This document shows, in pieces, positions 16,866 through 26,869 of a DNA stretch of 64,000 bases. Positions within the stretch are counted from its first letter, which is position 1. Every line of letters begins with the position of its first letter. The stretch lies in assembly GCF_013450295.1 (NCBI RefSeq), contig NZ_SKBR01000002.1, forward strand, positions 310,001 to 374,000, given 5' to 3'. Below the pieces are notes generated by a model, which was not told where the DNA came from, did no database searches, and saw nothing but the letters and a program-made list of their open reading frames with translations. The position numbers and the translations under genes are program-made. The DNA comes from Streptomyces sp. AJS327 (GTDB lineage Bacteria > Actinomycetota > Actinomycetes > Streptomycetales > Streptomycetaceae).

Positions 16866-19800
16866 ATGCACGTGAGTTCCCCCTTGCCCTCCGCGGCGCA
16901 CCAGCCGCCCACCACCGTGGGCCCCGGCGCGTACCGGCTGGTGCGCGGTCGCCCGGGGCCGGTCGATCTCCCTGCCATGGACGCAGCACAACGCACTGTG
17001 GTTGACCACGCGAAAGGCCCTCTTCTCGTGCTGGCCGGACCGGGAACCGGCAAGACCACGACCCTCGTCGAGGCCGTCGCCCGCAGGGTCCACGCCGGCG
17101 TCGACCCCGAACGGATCCTGGTCCTCACCTTCAGCCGGAAGGCGGCCGTCGCGCTACGCGACGGGATGGCCGCCCGGCTGGCGGCGGACGGCACCCCACC
17201 GGAGTGTGCCGCCGGACGGTGGCCGGGAGAACCGGCACGGCCGGAACGGCCGGATCCCGACGCCCCACCCGGCCCGCGGCCCCCCGCCCCCGCCGTCGCG
17301 CGCGCTCCGCAGGCCACCACCTTCCACGCCTACTGCTACGCGCTGCTCCGCGCCCAGCGGGACGCCGACCCCCTCGCCGACCCCGTCCGCCTGCTCACCG
17401 GCCCCGAGCAGGACCTCTACATCCGCGAACTCCTCGAAGGCCAGATAGACCTCGAACACGCGGGCCGCGACCGCGTCCGCTGGCCCGACGAACTCCGCGC
17501 CTGCCTCACCACCCGCGGCTTCGCCGACGAGGTCCGCGCGGTACTCGCCCGCTGCCGCGAGATCGGCCTCAGCCCGGAGGCGCTCGGCGACTTCGCGCGC
17601 CGCACCCGCCGCCCCGACTGGGGCGCCGCCGCCGACTTCCTCGCCGAGTACCTCGACGTGCTCGACGCACACGGCGTGCTCGACTACGCCGAACTGGTAC
17701 ACCGCGCCGTCCTCCACGTCGAGCGCGACGAGGTCGCCACCCGCCTCCGGCAGTCCTACGACGCCGTCTACGTCGACGAGTACCAGGACACCGACCCCGC
17801 CCAGGTGCGGCTGCTGCACGCCCTCGCCGGGAACGGCGGCACCCTCGTCGCCTTCGGCGACCCCGACCAGTCGATCTACACCTTCCGGGGAGCCGACGTG
17901 AACGGCATCCTCACCTTCCCGGACACCTTCCGGCAGCCCACCGGCGAGCCCGCGCCCGTCACCGTGCTGCGCACCAACCGCCGCTCCGCCGCCGCGCTGC
18001 TCACCGCCACCCGCGAACTCACCCGCCGCATGCCACTCACCCGCCTCCCCGCCGAAGCGGTCCGCGCCCACCGCGCGCTGCGCCCGGAACGGGACGGCGG
18101 CCGGGTGGAGGTGCTCACCAGCCCCACCGTCGGAGGTGAACTCGACACCGTCGCCGACCTGTTGCGCCGGGCCCACCTCGAAGAGGGCGTCCCGTGGAGG
18201 GAGATGGCCGTCCTGGTACGGGCCGGCGGCCGCAGCATCCCGTCCGTCCGCCGCGCCCTCACCACCGCCGGAGTCCCCCTCGACACCGACGGGGACGAGG
18301 TGCCGCTGCGCCTCGAACCCGCCGTGGCCCCCCTGCTCAGCGCGCTCCGCGCGGCCGCCCACGGCGCGCTGGCCGACAGCGCCCGGTCCGCCACACCGGC
18401 CACCGCCCCCGGTCCGGCGGCGAACCAGGACACCGACGAGCCACCGGACCCCGGCGCGGGCACCCGCCCGGTTCCAGCCACGGCCGAGAGCGCGGAGCCG
18501 GACGGCGTCCCCAGCGTCCCCGAGGCCCCCGGCACGTCCGACACCCCCGGCGCGGGCGACGGGGGCGACCCGGCAGGGGAGACCGGACCGAGCCCGGCGG
18601 CGGGCGCCGGGCTGGACACCGAGACGGCGCTGGCCCTGCTCTCCTCCCCACTAGGCGGGATGGACGCCGCCGACCTGCGGCGACTCGGCCGGGCCCTGCG
18701 CGAGGAGGAACGCGCCGCGGGCGCCCGCGTCCCCCGCCCCTCCGGAGACCTGCTCGCCGAGGCGCTCGCCGAACCCGAACGGCTCGTCGCCCACGACCCC
18801 TCGTACGCGCGCGGAGCGCAGCGACTCGGCCAGCTTCTGCGCAAGGCCCGCGAGGGACTCGCGGGCGGCGGCACCGCCGAGGAGGCCCTGTGGCAGCTGT
18901 GGGACGGCACCCCGTGGCCCGCCCGGCTGGAGCGGGCCGCGCTGCGCGGCGGCGCCGCGGGCCGCAACGCCGACCGCGACCTCGACGCGGTCTGCGCGCT
19001 CTTCGCCGCCGCCGCCCGCGCCGAGGCCCGGGTCGGCGGCCGGGGCGCGCTGAACTTCCTGGCGGACGTCGAGGCACAGGACATCGCGGCCGACACCCTC
19101 GCGGGACGCGCCGTCCGGCCGGACGCCGTCCGGCTGATGACGGCACACCGCGCCAAGGGCCTGGAATGGCGGCTCGTCGTGGTCACCGGGGTGCAGGAGG
19201 GCCTCTGGCCCGACCTGCGCCGCCGGGGCTCGCTGCTGGAAGCCGACCGCATCGGCCGGGACGGCCTCGCCGAACCCCTGCCCACCGGCGCCCTGCTGAC
19301 CGAGGAACGCCGCCTGTTCTACGTCGCCGCGACCCGCGCCCGCGAACGTCTGGTCGTCACCGCCGTACGCGCCCCCGCCGACGACGGCGACCAGCCCTCC
19401 CGCTTCCTCGACGAACTCGGAGTGGAACCGCGCGCCGTGCAGAGCCGCCCCCGCCGCCCCCTGTCGGTGGCCGCGCTCGTCGCGGAACTCCGCGCCACCA
19501 CCGTCGACCCCGACGCCTCGCCCGCCCTGCGGGACGCCGCGGCCCAGCGGCTCGCCCGGCTCGCCGCCCTCCGCGACGACGAGGGCCACGCCCTGGTACC
19601 CGCCGCGCACCCGGACCGCTGGTGGGGCCTGCTGGAACCCACCCGGTCCGCCGTACCCCTACGCGACCCACGGGAGCCCGTCGCGCTCTCCGGCAGCGCC
19701 CTCGACCAGCTCGTCAACGTCTGCTCCCTCCAGTGGTTCCTCGGCCGCGAGGTGCAGGCGGACCGGCCCGCCACCGCCGCGCAGGGCTTCGGCAACGTGC

Positions 19801-20546
19801 TGCACGTCCTGGCCGACGAGGTCGCCGTGGGAGGAACCCCGGCCGACCTGCCCGTCCTGATGGAGCGGCTGGACTCCGTCTGGGACGGGCTCGCCTTCGA
19901 CGCCCCCTGGAAGTCCCGGCAGGAGAAGGAACAGGCCCGCGCGGCACTAGAACGGTTCCTGCGCTGGCACGTCCAGGAACGCGACGCCGGACGCGCCCCG
20001 GTCGGCAGCGAGCACGGCTTCGACGTCACGCTGGACGCCGGACCGTACGCGGTGCGCGTCCGCGGCAGCATGGACCGCGTCGAGGGCGACGGCGACGGCC
20101 GGGCCTACGTCGTGGACTTCAAGACCGGCCGCGGCAAACCCACCCGTGGCGAGGTCGAGCGCCACCCCCAGCTCGCCGTCTACCAGCTCGCCGTCCGCGA
20201 GGGAGCCGCCGACGACCTCTTCGACGGACAGCGGCCCGTGCCCGGCGGCGCCGAACTCGTCCACCTGCGGCTCGGCGCCGCCCAGCGCGACGGCGGCGAC
20301 GCGCTCCCCACCGTCCAGCGGCAGGACCCACCCCCCACACCCGAACCCGCCGGGACGGACGAGGGGCCCACCACGGCGGAGCGCGACACGGACCCCCCGG
20401 AAGACTGGGTGAGCACCCTGCTGGCCACGGCCGCCGGACGGGTACTGGAGGAGCGGTTCACCCCCAGCCCCGGCACCCACTGCGCGCACTGCGCCTTCCG
20501 CGGCTCCTGCTCCGCGCTGCCCGAAGGACGCCACACCGTCGAGTGA
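16866..20546 (+). CDS. adnA: AdnA-like helicase-nuclease subunit
   Basis: A 1226-residue UvrD/Rep superfamily 1 helicase fused to a RecB-type nuclease. Walker A is AGPGTGKTT (about 57-65), motif II DEYQD, motif III FGDPDQSIYTFRG, motif V/VI in TAHRAKGLEW and YVAATRARER. A long Ala/Pro/Glu-rich insertion (about 510-590) splits the 2A/2B region. The C-terminal nuclease has VVDFKTGRGKP followed by QLAVYQLA. One Cys (NVCSLQWFLG) and the terminal CAHCAFRGSC could hold an Fe-S cluster as in AddB-type nucleases. With its neighbour it should form AdnAB, which resects double-strand breaks. Order and position match mycobacterial adnA. The start could be the ATG at 16866 or GTG at 16872. Confidence 0.92.
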   Translation: MHVSSPLPSAAHQPPTTVGPGAYRLVRGRPGPVDLPAMDAAQRTVVDHAKGPLLVLAGPGTGKTTTLVEAVARRVHAGVDPERILVLTFSRKAAVALRDGMAARLAADGTPPECAAGRWPGEPARPERPDPDAPPGPRPPAPAVARAPQATTFHAYCYALLRAQRDADPLADPVRLLTGPEQDLYIRELLEGQIDLEHAGRDRVRWPDELRACLTTRGFADEVRAVLARCREIGLSPEALGDFARRTRRPDWGAAADFLAEYLDVLDAHGVLDYAELVHRAVLHVERDEVATRLRQSYDAVYVDEYQDTDPAQVRLLHALAGNGGTLVAFGDPDQSIYTFRGADVNGILTFPDTFRQPTGEPAPVTVLRTNRRSAAALLTATRELTRRMPLTRLPAEAVRAHRALRPERDGGRVEVLTSPTVGGELDTVADLLRRAHLEEGVPWREMAVLVRAGGRSIPSVRRALTTAGVPLDTDGDEVPLRLEPAVAPLLSALRAAAHGALADSARSATPATAPGPAANQDTDEPPDPGAGTRPVPATAESAEPDGVPSVPEAPGTSDTPGAGDGGDPAGETGPSPAAGAGLDTETALALLSSPLGGMDAADLRRLGRALREEERAAGARVPRPSGDLLAEALAEPERLVAHDPSYARGAQRLGQLLRKAREGLAGGGTAEEALWQLWDGTPWPARLERAALRGGAAGRNADRDLDAVCALFAAAARAEARVGGRGALNFLADVEAQDIAADTLAGRAVRPDAVRLMTAHRAKGLEWRLVVVTGVQEGLWPDLRRRGSLLEADRIGRDGLAEPLPTGALLTEERRLFYVAATRARERLVVTAVRAPADDGDQPSRFLDELGVEPRAVQSRPRRPLSVAALVAELRATTVDPDASPALRDAAAQRLARLAALRDDEGHALVPAAHPDRWWGLLEPTRSAVPLRDPREPVALSGSALDQLVNVCSLQWFLGREVQADRPATAAQGFGNVLHVLADEVAVGGTPADLPVLMERLDSVWDGLAFDAPWKSRQEKEQARAALERFLRWHVQERDAGRAPVGSEHGFDVTLDAGPYAVRVRGSMDRVEGDGDGRAYVVDFKTGRGKPTRGEVERHPQLAVYQLAVREGAADDLFDGQRPVPGGAELVHLRLGAAQRDGGDALPTVQRQDPPPTPEPAGTDEGPTTAERDTDPPEDWVSTLLATAAGRVLEERFTPSPGTHCAHCAFRGSCSALPEGRHTVE

Positions 20547-20602
20547 CGCGCCACCCGGCCCGGCACCGCCGCCCCCGGCCCGCCAGGGGAGGGGCGAGCG
20601 CG

Positions 20603-23600
20603 GTGTCCGCGCCAGGCGTTACCGTTCCCCGAGTGGCCGCACACCTCACCGACCCCCGGCAGCTCAGAGAGCTGCTCGGCATCCCCTTCACCCCCGAGCA
20701 GCTCGCCTGCGCCGCCGCCCCACGCGGCCCCCAGGCGATCGTCGCCGGAGCGGGCTCGGGAAAGACGACCGTGATGGCCGCCCGCGTCGTCTGGCTCGTC
20801 GGCACCGGAGAGGTCCCCCCAGAACAGGTCCTCGGCCTCACCTTCACCAACAAGGCCGCCGGCGAACTCACCGACCGCGTACGGAAAGCCCTGGCCCGCG
20901 CCGGAGTCACCGCCACCGAACCCACCCCCCCACCACCCGGCGGCCACCCCGCGGAACAGGCCCAGGGCGAACCGGCCATCTCCACCTACCACGCCTTCGC
21001 CGGACGCCTGCTCAGCGAACACGGACTGCGCATCGGCGTCGAACCCACCTCCCGCCTCCTCGCCGACGCCTCCCGCTTCCAGCTCGCCGCCTCCGTCACC
21101 GGCTCCGCGACCGGCCCCTTCGAAGCCCTCACAAGCAGCGTCGCCGCCCTCGTCGAGGACGTCCTCGCACTCGACGCCGAACTCGCCGAACACCTCGTCA
21201 CCCCCGACGCGCTCCGCGCCCACGACACCGCCCTCCACGAGAGCCTGCGACACGCCCGCCTCAGCAACGCCCAGCTGCGCCGCGTCCCCACCACCGTCCT
21301 CGGCCGCGCCGAACTCCTCACCCTCGTCGAGGAGTACCGCGCCCGGAAACGCGAGCGCGACCTCCTCGACTTCGCCGACCAGATCGCGCTGGCCGCCACC
21401 CTCGCCCGCGACGTACCGGAGGTCGGCCGGATCCTCCGCGCCCAGTACCCCGTCGTCCTCCTCGACGAGTACCAGGACACCTCCGTCGCCCAACGCGTCC
21501 TGCTCGCCGGGCTCTTCGGACACGGCACCGGCCACACCGTCACCGCCGTCGGCGACCCCTGCCAGGCCATCTACGGCTGGCGCGGCGCCTCCGTCGCCAA
21601 CCTCGACGACTTCCCCCACCACTTCCCCCAGGCCGACGGCGACCCCGCCCCCCGCCGCGCGCTCAGCGAGAACCGGCGCAGCGGAGGCCGCCTCCTCCAC
21701 CTCGCCAACACCCTCGCCGAGGACCTGCGCAACCGCCACGAGGGCGTCGAAGCGCTCCGCCCCGCCCCCGGCGCCGAACACGACGGACGCGTTCGCTGCG
21801 CCCTCCTCGACACCCACCGCGAGGAACTCGACTGGCTCGCCGACTCCCTCGCCCACCTCGTCCACACCGGCACACCCCCCGGCGAGATCGCCGTGCTGTG
21901 CCGCGGCGCCACCGACTTCCCCGCGATCCAGGCCGCGCTCGTCGCCCGGGACCTCCCCGTCGAGGTCGTCGGAGTCTCCGGACTGCTCCACCTCCCGGAG
22001 ATAGCCGACCTCGTCGCCACCTGCCAGGTCCTCCAGGACCCCACCGCCAACGCCGCCCTCGTCCGGCTGCTCACCGGACCCCGCTGGCGCGTCGGCCCCC
22101 GAGACCTCGCCCTCCTCGGGCGGCGCGCGCGACTCCTCGTCCGCCACCAGCACGACCCCCACGGCGACGACCCCGACCGGCGGCTCACCGCCGCCGTCGA
22201 AGGCGTCGACCCCGCCGAGATCAGCTCCCTCGCCGACGCCCTCGACACCTTCCTGGAAACCGACGGACACGAGGACGACCTGCCGTTCTCCCCCGAGGCG
22301 CGGCGCCGCTTCGCCCGCCTCGCCGCCGAGATACGCGAACTGCGCCGTTCGCTGAGCGACCCGCTGATGGACGTCCTGCACCGCGTCCTCTCCGTCACCG
22401 GGCTGGAGGTGGAACTGGCCGCCTCACCACGAGCCCTCGCCGCCCGCCGCCGCGAGACCCTCGGCACCTTCCTGGACACCGCCGCCCGCTTCGCCGCCAC
22501 CGACGCCGACGCCACCCTCCTCGCGTTCCTCGCCTTCCTGCGCGCCGCCGAACGCTACGACAAGGGCCTCGACAGCTCCCTGCCCGGCGGAGACGACACC
22601 ATCAAGGTCCTCACCGCCCACAAGGCCAAGGGCCTGGAGTGGGACGTGGTCGCGGTACCCGGACTCGTCGCCAAGCAGTTCCCCAGCGAACAGGCCCGCG
22701 AGTCCTGGCTCAGCCAGCCGAAGGTCCTCCCGCACCCCCTCCGGGGCGACGCCGCCACCCTGCCCCCGGCGCCCGACTGGACCTCGCCCGGCCTCACCGC
22801 GTACGACACCGCGCTCCGCGCGCACCAGGCCACCGAGGAACTCCGCCTGGGCTACGTCACCTTCACCCGCCCCCGCACCCTCCTCCTCGGCTCCGGCCAC
22901 TGGTGGGGCCCCAGCCAGAAGAAGCCGCGCGGCCCCTCCACGTTCCTGGACGCCCTGCGGAACCACTGCGCCCAGCACCCCGCGTACGGCGAGGTCGAAC
23001 ACTGGGCGGAACCCCCCGAGAAGGACGCCGCCAACCCCGCGCTGACGACCGCCCGCGCGGAACACGCCTGGCCCCTCCCGCTCGACCCCGACGCCCTCGA
23101 CCGCCGCCGCGCCGCCGCCGCACGCACCCGGCGGCACCTGGCACACCCACCCGCGCCCCCCACCCCCGACACCACCCCCGACACCACCCCCGACACCACC
23201 CCCGACACCACCCTCAGCGACGCGGCCGCCCCGCACGAGACGCCCGAGGCCGCCGAACCGGAACCGCCCGGCACCCCCGACGGCCCACCCCCGCCCGAGA
23301 ACCAGCTCACGCCCGAGGAGCGGCGCCTCACCGCCTCCTGGGACAACGACCTCGACGCGCTCACCGAGGAACTGCGCCGCTCCCGGGCCACCGTCCGCGA
23401 CGTACCCCTGCCCGCGACCCTCACCGCCACCCAGCTGATGCGCATGGCCGAGGACCCGGACGCCTTCGCCCGCGAACTCGCCCGCCCCATGCCCCGCCCA
23501 CCGCGACCCGAGTCCGCACGCCGCGGCAGCCGGTTCCACAGCTGGGTGGAAGCCCGGTTCGAGGAACTGCGGCTCCCCCTGCTCATCCCCGAACCCCCGG

Positions 23601-24118
23601 GCCCCGACGAGGACACCCGGCACACCGACCCCGAGACGGCCCCCGGACCCGACCCGCTGGACACCAACACTCCCCCCGTCACCACCCCCACCACCCCCAC
23701 GACCACCGCCGCCCCGGACGGCACCCCCGGCACGGACGGCGGCGGCGTCACCGACGAGCTGGCCGAACTGAAGGCCGCCTTCGAACGCACCCCCTACGCC
23801 CACCGCGCCCCCCTCCGCGTCGAAGCGCCCTTCCAGCTCCACCTCGCCGGACGCGTCGTCCGCGGCCGTATCGACGCCGTGTACCGCACCGAGACCGACG
23901 GCCCCACCCGCTACGAGGTCGTCGACTGGAAGACCGGCCGCAGCGGCCGCGTCGACCCGCTCCAGCTCGCCATCTACCGCCTCGCCTGGGCCGAACAGCG
24001 CGGCGTCCCCCTCACCGCCGTCCGCGCCGTCTTCCTGCACGTCCGCGAGGGCCGCCTGGAGGAACCAGCCGAACTACCCGACCGCGCCGCCCTCGAAGCG
24101 CTGCTCCTGGGCCACTGA
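20603..24118 (+). CDS. adnB: AdnB-like helicase-nuclease subunit
   Basis: A 1171-residue partner of the preceding subunit. Walker A is AGAGSGKTT (near residue 49), with the LTFTNKAAGEL motif, DEYQDT, GDPCQAIYGWRG, the motif V sequence LTAHKAKGLEWDVV, and the motif VI region TFTRPRTLLL. The C-terminal nuclease has GSRFHSWVEARF, VVDWKTGR and QLAIYRLAWAE. A four-unit TPDT repeat (12-bp DNA repeat near 23161-23212) lies in a Pro-rich linker before the nuclease. The AdnB motor is the dominant ATPase in the mycobacterial enzyme. The GTG at 20603 follows GGGGAGGGG; the open frame runs far upstream only because it overlaps adnA out of frame. Confidence 0.92.
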   Translation: MSAPGVTVPRVAAHLTDPRQLRELLGIPFTPEQLACAAAPRGPQAIVAGAGSGKTTVMAARVVWLVGTGEVPPEQVLGLTFTNKAAGELTDRVRKALARAGVTATEPTPPPPGGHPAEQAQGEPAISTYHAFAGRLLSEHGLRIGVEPTSRLLADASRFQLAASVTGSATGPFEALTSSVAALVEDVLALDAELAEHLVTPDALRAHDTALHESLRHARLSNAQLRRVPTTVLGRAELLTLVEEYRARKRERDLLDFADQIALAATLARDVPEVGRILRAQYPVVLLDEYQDTSVAQRVLLAGLFGHGTGHTVTAVGDPCQAIYGWRGASVANLDDFPHHFPQADGDPAPRRALSENRRSGGRLLHLANTLAEDLRNRHEGVEALRPAPGAEHDGRVRCALLDTHREELDWLADSLAHLVHTGTPPGEIAVLCRGATDFPAIQAALVARDLPVEVVGVSGLLHLPEIADLVATCQVLQDPTANAALVRLLTGPRWRVGPRDLALLGRRARLLVRHQHDPHGDDPDRRLTAAVEGVDPAEISSLADALDTFLETDGHEDDLPFSPEARRRFARLAAEIRELRRSLSDPLMDVLHRVLSVTGLEVELAASPRALAARRRETLGTFLDTAARFAATDADATLLAFLAFLRAAERYDKGLDSSLPGGDDTIKVLTAHKAKGLEWDVVAVPGLVAKQFPSEQARESWLSQPKVLPHPLRGDAATLPPAPDWTSPGLTAYDTALRAHQATEELRLGYVTFTRPRTLLLGSGHWWGPSQKKPRGPSTFLDALRNHCAQHPAYGEVEHWAEPPEKDAANPALTTARAEHAWPLPLDPDALDRRRAAAARTRRHLAHPPAPPTPDTTPDTTPDTTPDTTLSDAAAPHETPEAAEPEPPGTPDGPPPPENQLTPEERRLTASWDNDLDALTEELRRSRATVRDVPLPATLTATQLMRMAEDPDAFARELARPMPRPPRPESARRGSRFHSWVEARFEELRLPLLIPEPPGPDEDTRHTDPETAPGPDPLDTNTPPVTTPTTPTTTAAPDGTPGTDGGGVTDELAELKAAFERTPYAHRAPLRVEAPFQLHLAGRVVRGRIDAVYRTETDGPTRYEVVDWKTGRSGRVDPLQLAIYRLAWAEQRGVPLTAVRAVFLHVREGRLEEPAELPDRAALEALLLGH

Positions 24119-24161
24119 CCGCGGCACACCCCCCGCCCGTGGCCCGATAGGCTTTCCTCCC

Positions 24162-25577
24162 ATGAGCACCACCGTGGTAGCGCCGGACAACGCCGTCCGG
24201 GCCTACGTCGCCGAGCACCGATCCGCCTTCCTCGAAGACCTCTCCGCCTGGCTGCGCATCCCGTCCGTCTCCATCGACCCGGAACGCGCCCCCGACGTAC
24301 GCCGCAGCGCCGACTGGCTCGCCGCCACCCTGCGCGACACCGGCTTCCCCACCACCGAGGTCTGGGAGACCGACGGCGCCCCCGCCGTCTTCGCCGAATG
24401 GCCCGCCGACGACCCCGCGGCCCCCACCGTGCTCATCTACGGCCACCACGACGTGCAGCCCGCCGCCCCCGCCGACGGCTGGCACACCGACCCCTTCGAA
24501 CCCACCCTCCGCGACGGACGCCTGTACGCGCGCGGCGCCGCCGACGACAAGGGACAGGTCCTCTTCCACACCCTCGGCCTGCGCGCCCACCTCGCCACCA
24601 CCGGCCGCGGCCGCCCCGCCACCCACCTCAAACTGCTCATCGAGGGCGAGGAGGAAGCGGGCTCCCCCCACTTCCCCGCACTGCTGCGCCACCACGCCGA
24701 CCGCCTCGCCTGCGACGCCGTCATCGTCTCGGACACCGGAATGTGGGGCCCCGACACCCCCACCGTCTGCACCGGAATGCGCGGCCTCGTCGAGTGCGAG
24801 ATCCAGCTGCACGGCCCCGACCAGGACATACACTCCGGCTCCTTCGGCGGCGCGGTGCCCAACCCGGCCACCGAGGCCGCCCGCCTCGCCGCCGCCCTGC
24901 ACGACGCGGACCATCGCGTCACCCTCCCGGGGTTCTACGACGACGTCGTCGAGCTGACCCCCGAAGAACGGACTCTCCTGGCCGGACTCCCCTTCGACGA
25001 GGACGCCTGGCTGCGCGGCGCGCACTCGCACGCCACCCACGGAGAGCGCGGCCACACCACCCTGGAACGCGTGTGGGCTCGCCCCACCGCCGAGGTCAAC
25101 GGCATCGCCAGCGGCTACCAGGGCCCCGGTGGGAAAACCATCATCCCCGCCAGCGCCCTGCTGAAGCTCTCCTTCCGCACCGTCGCCGGCCAGGACGCCG
25201 CCCGCATCGAACAGTCCCTGCGCGACTGGACGGCGCGTACCCTGCCACCCGGCATCCGGCACCGGATCACCTTCTCCGGCTCCACCCGCCCCTGCCTGAC
25301 CCCGCTCGACCACCCCGCGCTGCGCGCCCTCGCGGGCTCCATGGGGCGCGCCTTCGAACAGCCCGTTCGCTACACCCGGGAGGGCGGCTCCGGTCCCGCG
25401 GCCGACCTGCGGGACGCCCTCGACGCCCCGGTCCTGTTCCTCGGAGTGTCCATCCCGTCCGACGGCTGGCACGCGCCCAACGAGAAGGTGGAGCCCGACC
25501 TGCTGATGAAGGGCGCCGAGACCGCCGCCTACCTCTGGGAGGAACTCGCCCGCGAGTGGCCCCGACGCCACAACTGA
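24162..25577 (+). CDS. M20-family zinc dipeptidase
   Basis: A 471-residue M20/M28-like metallopeptidase, probably a cytosolic dipeptidase. Metal ligands and catalytic residues are visible: IYGHHDVQP (His and the nearby Asp), RGAADDKGQ (bridging Asp), IEGEEEAGS (catalytic Glu followed by a ligand Glu), and HAPNEKV (final His). The lid domain begins around TGMRGLVECEIQLHG with the conserved DIHSGSFGG. It follows adnB by 43 nt and may be co-transcribed. The ATG start is well placed. Confidence 0.92.
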   Translation: MSTTVVAPDNAVRAYVAEHRSAFLEDLSAWLRIPSVSIDPERAPDVRRSADWLAATLRDTGFPTTEVWETDGAPAVFAEWPADDPAAPTVLIYGHHDVQPAAPADGWHTDPFEPTLRDGRLYARGAADDKGQVLFHTLGLRAHLATTGRGRPATHLKLLIEGEEEAGSPHFPALLRHHADRLACDAVIVSDTGMWGPDTPTVCTGMRGLVECEIQLHGPDQDIHSGSFGGAVPNPATEAARLAAALHDADHRVTLPGFYDDVVELTPEERTLLAGLPFDEDAWLRGAHSHATHGERGHTTLERVWARPTAEVNGIASGYQGPGGKTIIPASALLKLSFRTVAGQDAARIEQSLRDWTARTLPPGIRHRITFSGSTRPCLTPLDHPALRALAGSMGRAFEQPVRYTREGGSGPAADLRDALDAPVLFLGVSIPSDGWHAPNEKVEPDLLMKGAETAAYLWEELAREWPRRHN

Positions 25578-25657
25578 CCGGAAACCCGCCACCAACGAGC
25601 AGCCCGTGCCCCGCACTTCCGACGGGGCTCCGACATCGGGGGGAGCAGGAGAACGAC

Positions 25658-26605
25658 GTGACGACCACGCCTGACCGAACGAGCGCGCCGGACTGCCCGA
25701 TCACGCTGACCGGCACCGGCGGCATCGACCGCGCGGCGAACCAGCGGCTCGACGAAGCCTGGCTGGCGGCGGCCTGGAGCCACCCGACCACGCGGGTCTT
25801 CGTGGTCTCCGAGGGCAAGGCCCTCATCGAGGACACCGGCGACGGACGGACCGAGCTGGTGATGATGCCCTCCTTCGAGGCACCGATCACCGAAGCCCAC
25901 CGCTACTTCCTCGGCGTCGACGACGACGGGGTGCGCTACTTCGCGCTCCAGAAGGACAGCCTGCCCGGCCGGATGGACGACGTGGCGCGCCCCGCCGGAC
26001 TCCGCGAGGCCGGGGTGCTGCTCTCCGAACGGGACTGCGAACTGCTCACCCACGCCATCGGCCTGGAGAACTGGCAACGCACCCACCGCTTCTGCTCCCG
26101 CTGCGGCGAACGCACGGTGATCGCCGCCGCCGGACACGTCCGCCGCTGCCCGCCCTGCGGGGCCGAGCACTACCCGCGCACCGACCCCGCCGTGATCATG
26201 CTGGTCACCGACGACCAGGACCGGGCCCTCCTCGGCCGCCAGGTGCACTGGCCCGAGGGCCGGTTCTCCACCCTCGCGGGGTTCGTCGAGCCCGGCGAGT
26301 CCCTGGAGGCGGCCGTGGTGCGCGAGGTCGCCGAGGAAGCCGGAGTGACAGTCGGCTCGGTCGACTACGTCGGCAGCCAGCCCTGGCCCTTCCCCTCCAG
26401 CCTGATGCTGGGATTCATGGCGCACGCCACCTCCCCCCGGATCCAGGTGGACGGCGACGAGATCGAGGACGCCCGCTGGTTCTCCCGCGAGGACCTCCGC
26501 CTCGCCATCAACTCCGGCGAGGTGCTGCCCCCTTCGGGTATCTCCATCGCCTCGCGGCTCGTCGAGCGGTGGTACGGCGCCCCGCTGCCCGACCCGCGCT
26601 CCTGA
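25658..26605 (+). CDS. nudC: NADH pyrophosphatase / NAD-capped RNA decapping enzyme NudC
   Basis: A 315-residue Nudix hydrolase that cleaves NAD(H) and removes NAD caps from RNA. It has an N-terminal domain, a zinc ribbon (CSRC about 25 residues before the CPPC pair), the Nudix box GFVEPGESLEAAVVREVAEE and the NudC signature SQPWPFPSSLM downstream. The GTG at 25658 is preceded by GGAG. In mycobacteria nudC is followed by mrx1 and uvrD2; here the same order holds, but the integrated element has been inserted in mrx1. Confidence 0.95.
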   Translation: MTTTPDRTSAPDCPITLTGTGGIDRAANQRLDEAWLAAAWSHPTTRVFVVSEGKALIEDTGDGRTELVMMPSFEAPITEAHRYFLGVDDDGVRYFALQKDSLPGRMDDVARPAGLREAGVLLSERDCELLTHAIGLENWQRTHRFCSRCGERTVIAAAGHVRRCPPCGAEHYPRTDPAVIMLVTDDQDRALLGRQVHWPEGRFSTLAGFVEPGESLEAAVVREVAEEAGVTVGSVDYVGSQPWPFPSSLMLGFMAHATSPRIQVDGDEIEDARWFSREDLRLAINSGEVLPPSGISIASRLVERWYGAPLPDPRS

Positions 26606-26869
26606 CCCGCCGACCGTCTCCCGGCCCGGACCCGCCCAGGCTGGGCCGGGCCCCTCACCGCCACACGCCGGGCCCGTGATCCCGCCCCCTCCTCGCGGCC
26701 TCGCTTGGGGCCTCTCCTCGTGGGGTCCGCCCGGGCCGGGCCCGCGGTCCCCGGGGTGCGGAAGACCCGGCGTCCGGGCCTCAGCGCCCCGGCGGCGAAG
26801 CCCCCACGACAGCGGAAAGCCCCCGCACGGCCACCGAAGGCCGCGCGGGGGCGGTGTCCCGGGCTCGCC
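26606..26869. other. Intergenic region between nudC and the mrx1 remnant
   Basis: About 260 bases of very GC-rich host sequence with several GGGCC/GGCCC hairpin arms just after nudC, likely its terminator, followed by the mrx1 terminator described separately. No gene is seen. Confidence 0.5.
26819..26852 (-). terminator. Original host mrx1 terminator
   Basis: A 14-bp stem GCCCCCGCACGGCC / GGCCGCGCGGGGGC with one mismatch and a 6-nt loop, lying 18 bp beyond the stop of the stranded mrx1 3' end. It is host DNA and now terminates the integrase/remnant transcript. Confidence 0.6.

Noticed and set aside
18194..20602. Plus-strand frame extending adnB upstream by about 800 codons
   Set aside because: It overlaps adnA out of frame, is Arg/Pro/Gly-rich and has no domain; adnB has a good GTG and ribosome site at 20603.
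23161..23212. CRISPR-like array from four 12-bp repeats
   Set aside because: The units are contiguous without spacers, in frame, and encode the TPDT repeat in the AdnB linker.
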